From Tubulanus polymorphus (lineage: Eukaryota > Nemertea > Palaeonemertea > Tubulaniformes > Tubulanidae), in contig NC_134034.1 of NCBI RefSeq assembly GCF_964204645.1, positions 3,938,072-4,002,071 of the forward strand: a DNA stretch of 64,000 nt, in the 5' to 3' direction. A model generated the notes under the pieces. That model was not told where the DNA came from. It searched no databases and worked only from the letters and a program-made list of their open reading frames with translations. Positions 28,101-37,100 of the stretch are shown here, one piece after another; the stretch's first letter is position 1; every line of letters starts with the position of its first letter. The position numbers were made by a program, and so were the translations under genes.

Positions 28101-31100
28101 ATGAGTTTATTCGTGAGTCTTATCTTAACTCACGACTGTGGAACTGGGTTCTGGGTCTAAAGCAATTAGATTTCAATCTCCTGGACCCAGTTCAAGTTTT
28201 GAAAATGAACTGATTTTATATAATTCAAGGACAATTTCTTAACCTATACTGGTCTGGTCAAGTTCCATGAATGTGTGTTACAACAGTTAACTGCGTAGCT
28301 AGCTGCTGGAGTTAAATTCGAAAAATTTTCAAATTTCCTCTACGATATCGTAATTTACTTAAGATTTGTCGTAATGTTTGACGGGTACTGCCATCTTTCA
28401 ATTGCGATTCTAACTAATCTATGGGTAAACGCAGTTACTCATAAAGTAACAGCTATGGAACAGGCTACAGTATTTAGATGTAATCCTGATGATCCACTTC
28501 CAGGGCCCGGTCCAACAGGAGGGTTCAGGGAGTATGCATCCCCCTTCAAATGTCCAGTTGCCCTAAAATTTCACGGGAAAATGATAGACATCAAGTTGAT
28601 ACCTTGAAAAGATTGAATTCATGTGCTCGTCCTCTGTATTTCCAAGATTGAGTTTATGTTTTGCGATGGGCTTTCTTTCGGGGCGCCCTTTCATTGTACG
28701 TTGTGCCCTATTCTGAAGGTGCACCCTTCCCCGAATCAGACCCTATAGTTCCCGCCCCTGATCTAATACACAAATGTAATGGATTTCTCGTAAACCAAAT
28801 GAATGCATCATTCATACCAAATTTTCCGGATTAACCCTTTCGGTGCTGACTAATCAATACCCTATAGTGCTGGAGATAATTTGAAAATTTTGAATAATTC
28901 CACCCTAGTTTGTTGAATAACAGGAATAACACTATGTGCGTCTACACCGCGGCGCAGTGTATCGTTAGTTACTAGTATTTCACTATGTTTGACAGGTGCT
29001 GTCATCTTTCAATAGAGATAAAAACTAATTACATCAATACACTGCAGTGCGGTGTACTAGCAAAGTACTTCACAGATTCATACACCGCACTGCGGTGTAG
29101 ACACACTGAAAGGGTTAAACGGGTTCTGCGGTATTATTTACCGATTAGATTATGCATTATTGATGTTAATGGATTGATGAATTGATTTACAGTTGATTGA
29201 CGAAGTTTCTAATGAAATTTTCTCGCAAACCCAAAAAACCATGTATCAAAAAAGGTGATCGTTATAGATTTTCGCTTTGAGGGGCAAATCTTTGCCGCGA
29301 TGTTCTAGACGCTGCTTTCAGCCCTGGCCGGGTAGAAATTGGACGCTCTTATATTTCCAGCTGCTTACGTAATTCAACCGGTGGTGAAGCCCCCCACCCC
29401 ATTTATTATCCTCAGCCATTCATATACCCATCGGTGATTCTTCGCGGTATCAAACATTTAGAATTTAGGAGATTCTTATAGTACTCGGTATATGGAAAGA
29501 GAGAAAATGTTACGTTTATCTATGTAGGTTTTTTCGGGTAGAAAGACAACTTCGATGGCATCTATTTCATTCCCTTATTTAGAAATTATTTCAGCTGGCC
29601 TCAATCTGCAGCCCGAATCCATCTCCTCGGTACTGTACCGTTTAATCACGGCGCAATTTAAGAAAAAAACCGATCATCCACAGTTCTGTGCGACACCAGA
29701 GACAATGAACTACAATTGACAATGAACTACAAACAACAGATATTAGCCATTTTTATCGAAACGCTTTCAAAACTGATCGCTCGCTCTTTACGTCCTGTGT
29801 TGCGCACTTCCCCTCTCGAAATTTTTTCAGAACACCAAAAATTTGATCAGAACTTTCAAGAAGTAATCACCTGGGGACGGTTGCTCAAAAGTGGGTTAGT
29901 GTTATACAGGGGATAGTTGACGTAGCGTCAATTGATATTTCATTGTTATTATGGTATTTATCCGACGGTTATCTTTAACCAACTTTTGAGCAACCGGCCC
30001 CTGGTTTCATACTTCAATGGTGAATCTCTGGATTTGGTGTGGTCTGCGGCTGCAGGTTGATCTCGCGTGAGCTGTCGTTAAAATGATAATAAAATCATTC
30101 ATGAATTGTGAATTTAGAAATGCGTATTTTGATGTCGAATTCATTATCACAAGAACTTGTCATTCATTTTTCAGAACACGAAACGATTCGTCCGTGCGAA
30201 TTCGTGGCTCCGCCCCCTCCGCAGAGCCCGCCTCCCGACGACGTGCCGCGTGTAATTTCGCCGAACATGGTCTCGACGGGTGTCGAAGTGTCGGATAACA
30301 ATGGTAGGGCGCCCCCTAGCGGTAGCGAGGTGGGTTATTCCCATGTGGATGAACCACCTCCCGATTATAGCGATGATGATGATGATGATAGTGATGGTAT
30401 AGGTAGGCAGTTGAGAAGATTTTTTTACCCCATCGTTCAAGCTTTCGGTTTCGATTCCGGTTCGGTATTATGTTTCCCTCTGAGCGGCCGTAGCCGAGGC
30501 AAAAAGCGCAGACGGCCGACCGTTACGCAATTGTAGGGATGTTTACTCCGTCCAGTGCCTGTGCTGTCTGCTACTGGTTTAAACTAAACCAGCGTCTATG
30601 CTGCTAACTTTTCCTGATTTTCAGTATTTGTTACTATTCTGTAACAAGAAATACCGATTCGATTTGTTTGATGCATACAGAAATATGAAAGATGTTACTG
30701 ATGGACTTACTGTTGATAACTGATTAATTTGAACATTTTTTTTCATATTTCAATGAAATGTTACTGAAAAAAATTCAATTTGTTACTGATAACACTTACG
30801 AGAAGTTGGCAGCCCTGTATGATTGAGGAAAGAACCAACGATTACGAAGAAAATCCAAAGCCCACCGCACACGCGATCGAAAAAACGTTTTTTCCTCATG
30901 AAAGAAACGTTTTCTTCATGTTTTTTGTTATGCCGTGTGCGGGAGCAAAAACACAAAACGCTGAACACAAAACGCTGAACAGAAAACCTTTTTCGCGAAA
31001 CAAGCGCTGCTTGATTTGCGAAAAACGTTTTGTGAGGCCGAAAACGTTTTTCCGTCCGTGGGCGTTGGATCCACGACTGAATAACCAATCAGCGAGCAAC

Positions 31101-34100
31101 AACGTATCGGATAACATTACAAAAATTGATGCGAATAACTGAGTTTAATGTTGTCTCCGTGGATTCCATGGTGCAAGAGAAATGTTTTTCTGCGTGTTTT
31201 CGTTTTATCGTTTGCGGTCAAAACGCTTTACGAAAGCGTTTTGTGCAAAACGTGTTTTCCGTTTTGGTGAAGCGATTGCAGCAGGGCTAAAGAGAGTGGT
31301 GACGCTTAGACTCAATTTCGATGAGCCATTTAGGTGATAACGTTGCCCAAATTGCTTGCTCCGAAAATTGGCGACGAATTATCAAGAATCGTTTATAGCG
31401 AGCTTAAATCGGGGAAACATCGCTGACTTTTTGCCTCGCGTTACTCCGTGTATTTCGAAAAAAATTGTCGACGAAATTCTACGTTCTTAATCCTTGAAGA
31501 GTCTGATCGAAACGATATTTCTATCCAAATTTTCAAAATTTTCCAAAAATCTATCATATGTATAAAAATTCCTAGCATGAATTTCTAATCTATACCTAAT
31601 CTATAGACTATCGTCTATGTTTTTTTTTTTTTCGAGAAATTATTTCATTCGTCGATTACGAAATTTTAAATTTCCAATTCCTCAATAACTGCCATACCTT
31701 CCTTCCTTTCTTCATGTGTAGCGTATGTAAATAAGTGGATGCTCGATATGTTTTTCACCATCCCTAGTGTTACATATGTATTTATGTGCTGTAAATAATT
31801 GTAATTCTGGAGCGGATTTAGGGGATGGTCTCTGAGGTCGGGACCGGTACGCTTCCGTGTGAGGTTGCCGATTTCGTCGACACAGAAGTCGTGAAACCGA
31901 TGAAGTTGATAGTCATCCTCTCGGAAAATGCGTCTTTTTGGGTGTATTTCTTCAAAAATATGAGGGAGGGACCGCACTTATGGCCGATGACATGGCTGCT
32001 TTATCCGAGATGCGCCTTTCAACCCCGGCCTTCCAAATTTCCCAGATCCGCCCCTGTAATTATCTATTTCTCTATGTGATATTCATATTACGAGCTAATA
32101 CTTATATGTCTTATGAGCTTATAGAAAGTTATCTATTCCTCGCACTGATCAAATGAGCACTTCCACCGAAATTAGTAATCCATATACGGTAGACTTCGGT
32201 ATTTCTACAAAAATCCAAAAGTTAAGACCTATTCGAGTACCGTTTATACCGAGGTCCAGTTCCGCAGTTCTGAGTTAAGATTTAACTGCAGAAAATGAAC
32301 TAATTCTAACTCGGAGTTAACTCTAACTCACGACTGTGGAACTGATGTCGGAGTTCAGCTGTGGAACTGTCCCTGGGTCAATACTGTCAAGTCAATACTG
32401 GTATTCAAGTTATGAAATCTGTCAGGAAACCGCGGACTTACGAGCTACGAATAAGCTTTTTTTCCATGTAAACCGTATAGAACAGCTTAGCTGCGTCTGT
32501 GTGAGGTTTTCAACCCAGAAGGACTTGAGTTGAAAATCAGGGAATTCTGCGAATATCTCGCCGAATTGAGAATTGGGAAACTCAGTAGCATTGGGAATGT
32601 ACACGTATATACTGTTTCACCGAGAATTTGAGAAATCGAGAATTTGAGAAATCAAATGATGCGCCCAGGGCTTACGTAAGTTAGTACTTTCACGTCCCTC
32701 AGTTTTGCAATAAGAACGAAAGTTACTTTTCGATTCTTTTGTATCAGTTACTGGGAGAATATATTTTAGACAATTATGATTTATGAATTATTTCTTTTTT
32801 TTTATTGTTTATTCTTTTATGTCGTCAATAATTCAATTTAGATTCTTTCAACTCTTTGAGGTAAACTATATCTTTGAAGCAGCGAACAATTTGCCTGAAT
32901 TAAGCTCAGCAACTTGCTCCTAAGCAGCTGGACACTTTTGCAGAAATGCAAGATTGATATGGCTTCGAAAATTTGGCTTTAAGTCTGTATTTGTCATAAT
33001 CGGGCAACAAGGTCTGGAATTTCCCTCTCCCTCTCCCTCTCCCTCACCCTCTCCCTCTCCCTCTGCGGCACCGACCAGATCATCCATTGTATAATCACTG
33101 AGGTAAATTGTACGGATAAACTATAAATGGGAAAACCCAGGATAAAGTAAAACATGATTTCTGATTGGCTAATGATGACGTCATCTAAGCTGTACGTGTA
33201 GCCGCACACTCGAGCTACTGAGATAGGGTTTCATGCCGTGGCTGAGTCAGGTTTGAATCCCTGCCGGGCGGAGGGCGGGTTAATGTGTTGTACAAAACTG
33301 TTTAAAAAAAATGGACGCATGTCTGCCCCTGATGTACAGGAAATTCGGGGGTCTATATAAATTTGACGAGTAACCATGATTCTTGGACGGAACCGTAGTG
33401 AATTCCGATGAGTCGAAGATCTCAAGAAATTATTGTACGATTTAAAAAAAGTGAGTTCAATTTCGATATTTTTCTGTTTTAATAATCATCTATGTATACA
33501 CTCACTAAAAACAGTAATTTCTAAAGATTTGTGTATTGCGACTTATTTCTTACTTCTAATAAAAAGTTATAATCCAGAAAATCCTTGCTAAATTCGGTGC
33601 TCGGTTTCATAGACAGGTACTACTAACTTTATATTATAACCCCCGCGGGGAGGAGGGGGAACATATTTTACATTATGTACGCAGGCATTCCTACACTGAG
33701 AATCCCGAACTAATGAAATGGGAAACTAAGATGAAGTCCGAAAAGTACGGAAGCCCCTAGGTGACATACAAGATAATTTTTTCACAATCTCGAGTTATTA
33801 TGTCGAATTTCGACTCATTATGTAGATAGAATCGCACAATGATAAGAAAAAGTCTGAAAATGTAACTTCGAGATAGTAGTTTATTCAACGTTTCGACTAT
33901 ATCCTAATAGTCATCTTCAGGAATAATGCATTATTCATACAGGCATTATTCCTGAAGATGACTATTAGGATATAGTCGAAACGTTGAATAAACTACTATC
34001 TCGAAGTTACATTTTCAGACTTTTTCTTATCATTGTGCGATTCTCTCTACATCGCGTCAACACGGATATAGTGTTCTATCAAACGTGTTCGACTCATTAC

Positions 34101-37100
34101 GTCGAATTTCGACATAATGAGTCGAAATTGCGAAAAGTTGGTCTTGTATGTCATCTTCCGTAGAAAGTGGGATTCTCAATGTTTCGTCACAACACTGGCC
34201 AATATTCGGCATTCCTACCGTGGTGTCAAAAAAGATATCCGCCAACACTAGACTCTTTGACCTCGTCAATTATTAAATAGTTAGTTAGCACTTGGCCTGA
34301 AAACCAGGAAAAAATGACGGAAATTCGTAATTCTTTTTCGGGGCTCGGAAAATTTTGTGTTTGAATCTATGAAAAAGCTATAAGGCAATTTAGAAATGCG
34401 GTCTTGATAATTATTTTGTGTGGTTTAGTGTAACTGAAGTCTAGAATTTTTTTTCATAGACTTTCATTTCTGCCTTCGGGGGCCGGTTTTACGGAGTGGC
34501 ATTACCTTTAACCATGGGGTTGAATCAATTCATTTTCAATTTAGTTAGCCCCCACGTTTAAGGTAATACCGGTCTATAAAACCGGGTCCTTGAGTTCTAC
34601 GCTCATACCTCATTTGCTAGCTAGGAAATTTCGATATTTGGCCCCGGAAAAGGCATGGAAAAAGTACGGAAAATCAAAGGCTGCAAATAGTACAAACTCT
34701 ATATTAATCTCAAGCTGGTCTCTATGGGTTCTTGTTATGAGGTTGTAGGGTATTTCATGGAGATGGACGATTATGTGGGAATACCCCCGATTAAAACGCA
34801 GGGGTTCGTCTGAAATATGCGTCATCCACTAATAAGATAAAAACCCACTATTTACAGATCTCACCCTAGAGATCATCGTCAGGTGTGACGATGATCTCTA
34901 GGGTGAGATCGAAACGTCGTGTCTTATATATATTTTAGATTGAATAAATAAATTCTTGTTTTTAAATTCTTTTAATCTGTAAATAGTGGGTTTTTATCTT
35001 ATTATCCGTTCACCACGTTTGAGTGTGGTTATCGTACTATCATCCACTAATCTGTCTACATTTGAATATCTACTTATTCATGAATCTGATCGGCTTTTGC
35101 CTTCTCCGTTCATTGAGTAATCACTAAAGCGATCTAAAATATTCGTATATGTATGTTGATGGCGGTTTTACTCCCAAGTAGAGCAGGCAGTCCGTGTTCA
35201 GAATAAGTCTCTCCAGGCTGAGATATTGGGGGGGGGGGCTCATTGTAAACGGCGATGAATTCGCCGCCTACCGGGGTACGGGGAATGGAAGTCCTATCTC
35301 CTTATATAGATCAGGGGTCGGTTGCTCAGAAGTTGGTTATCTCCTAACATGTCATTAGGAACTTTAAAGACATGCTAAGTTTATCGACTCATTAATGTTA
35401 ACAAACTTTTGAGCAACCGGCCCTAGAGGATTCCATGCGTAGAACAGTAGTAGATAATTATAGTAATTTAGAATAGAGGTGAATGAGTTAACGTAGAATG
35501 TGCCACACCATATATACTTCGTAGTTTATCGCACCTGCATGTAATTATACACCATCGCTAGCAAAGATGACCGACATTCATTGATTGTTGACCGAGGGGT
35601 TAGATAGATCTCAAAGATCAACTTATTCAACTCGAAAAGTTCGATTGTCTTCCAGTATTCACGAACAACTACAGCCGGTTTCATAATTCCAATTTCGATT
35701 CTCAATTCTGGAGTCTCAAAAATGAACTAATTTCACTCTCAGGTCAAGACTTTACAAGGACTGTGAAACTGGGGCCTGGGTTTTCGGTTTTGGAAACAAA
35801 TTTTCGAATTCGCATTCAGCGGATTATGCGGAATGTCGGCCATATTTACAAGAATCAGGTTGATTTCATTGTACGCATACGCACACGCGCATTCTAATAA
35901 CGCTCCACTTGCTTTTTCACCTCGACAGAAGATGGCAGCACCGACGAAACGCTTCGCTACCCGCAAACCGTCGCCGTCGAGACCGCCGACATCCAGATCG
36001 AGCGCCAGGACCGGGTCGATGCGGCGCTGCCCGCGTATCTCACCGAGGTCAAGGTGACGAAATCGAGGACGAAATTCGATGCCGTTGATGCGGACGACGA
36101 AACGAACGACGAAATCGACGAAGTTAATTCGGCGTTCGAAGACGTGATCGCCGAAGCTGAAAATCTGCTCCTTAACAACGACGCATCGCGAACGGCTAGC
36201 AATATTAGCGCTGATACACTAGAGCCAGGTACCACAAACACCCCCCTAACCCCCTCACCTCACAGAGCTGTCTATCTCTATCCTGTCCTGTGGCATGGTG
36301 GATAAGGTGTTTGACTCTCAACCGAGAGGTCGTGGGTTCGAATCCTTGTGAAACCATGTTATTCAGGTAGGACACATATCAGTGCTCGTCGACTCACTGA
36401 TTTAACAACAAAAGTCCGTACCTGGCAAAAATCTTCAACATGATGAAGTTGGCCAGTAATAGGTAAAACTAGAACTATCTCTTATAGGCCGACGCACAGC
36501 TTTCTTATACGATATGTGTTGTTAATAGACGCGTCGGCAATACAGGTTATAGGCCTAACGTTCGTTACCGGAAGTAGGTATCAGTTTTCGCGTCAGCCAA
36601 CTACATTTCAATGAAAATCCGTCGGTTCAAGTTCCCAGTAAGCATTTTCTCAAAAAATTGGGAAATCTTGGAAAAGGCGAGTGCGTGTATAATCTCTGAG
36701 AAAATGCTTACTGAAAGTTTGTAGCGACATTTTCATTGGATTGTAATTGACAGACGTGAAAATTGATATATTGGCCTATAACCTGTATTGCTGTTCATGG
36801 TTCATGTCAACTGTTTCTATTTACCGCGCACAGTTGAAAAAGTACGAACTGTTGTAAACCTCTCCTGTGACTCCGCTCAACAGGGACCGTCATTAAGAAC
36901 GTGTGCGAAAAAGAGGACTTTTTTTCAAGGTCCTACCTTGCGTATGCGCATCGTACTATATTGCCGAGGACCTCCTACCTTACATACAAAATGATTGATC
37001 GTCTAGTATAAAACATAAACAAACACCTAATGTCTATTTCAACCTGACTTGAGAGCATTCCTGGTGGCCTAGCACAGTCAGTTTCGGTAGTGCATACCTG

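Larger units (their letters stand above)
30403..35928. other. Cobl intron 9 (5.5 kb)
   Basis: Contains AACGTTTT-rich palindromic repeats (30863-31265), a hAT-like MITE, a CCCTCT microsatellite, a SINE-like copy, two Penelope-like inverted units, and two fold-back elements of the CCGGTT families. No exon recognised. Confidence 0.65.

Noticed and set aside
32994-33209. Frame with alternating Arg-Glu
   Set aside because: Produced by the CCCTCT microsatellite.
36289-36360. tRNA gene
   Set aside because: A and B boxes are present, but there is no acceptor-stem pairing and an unrelated body follows; it is a SINE head.
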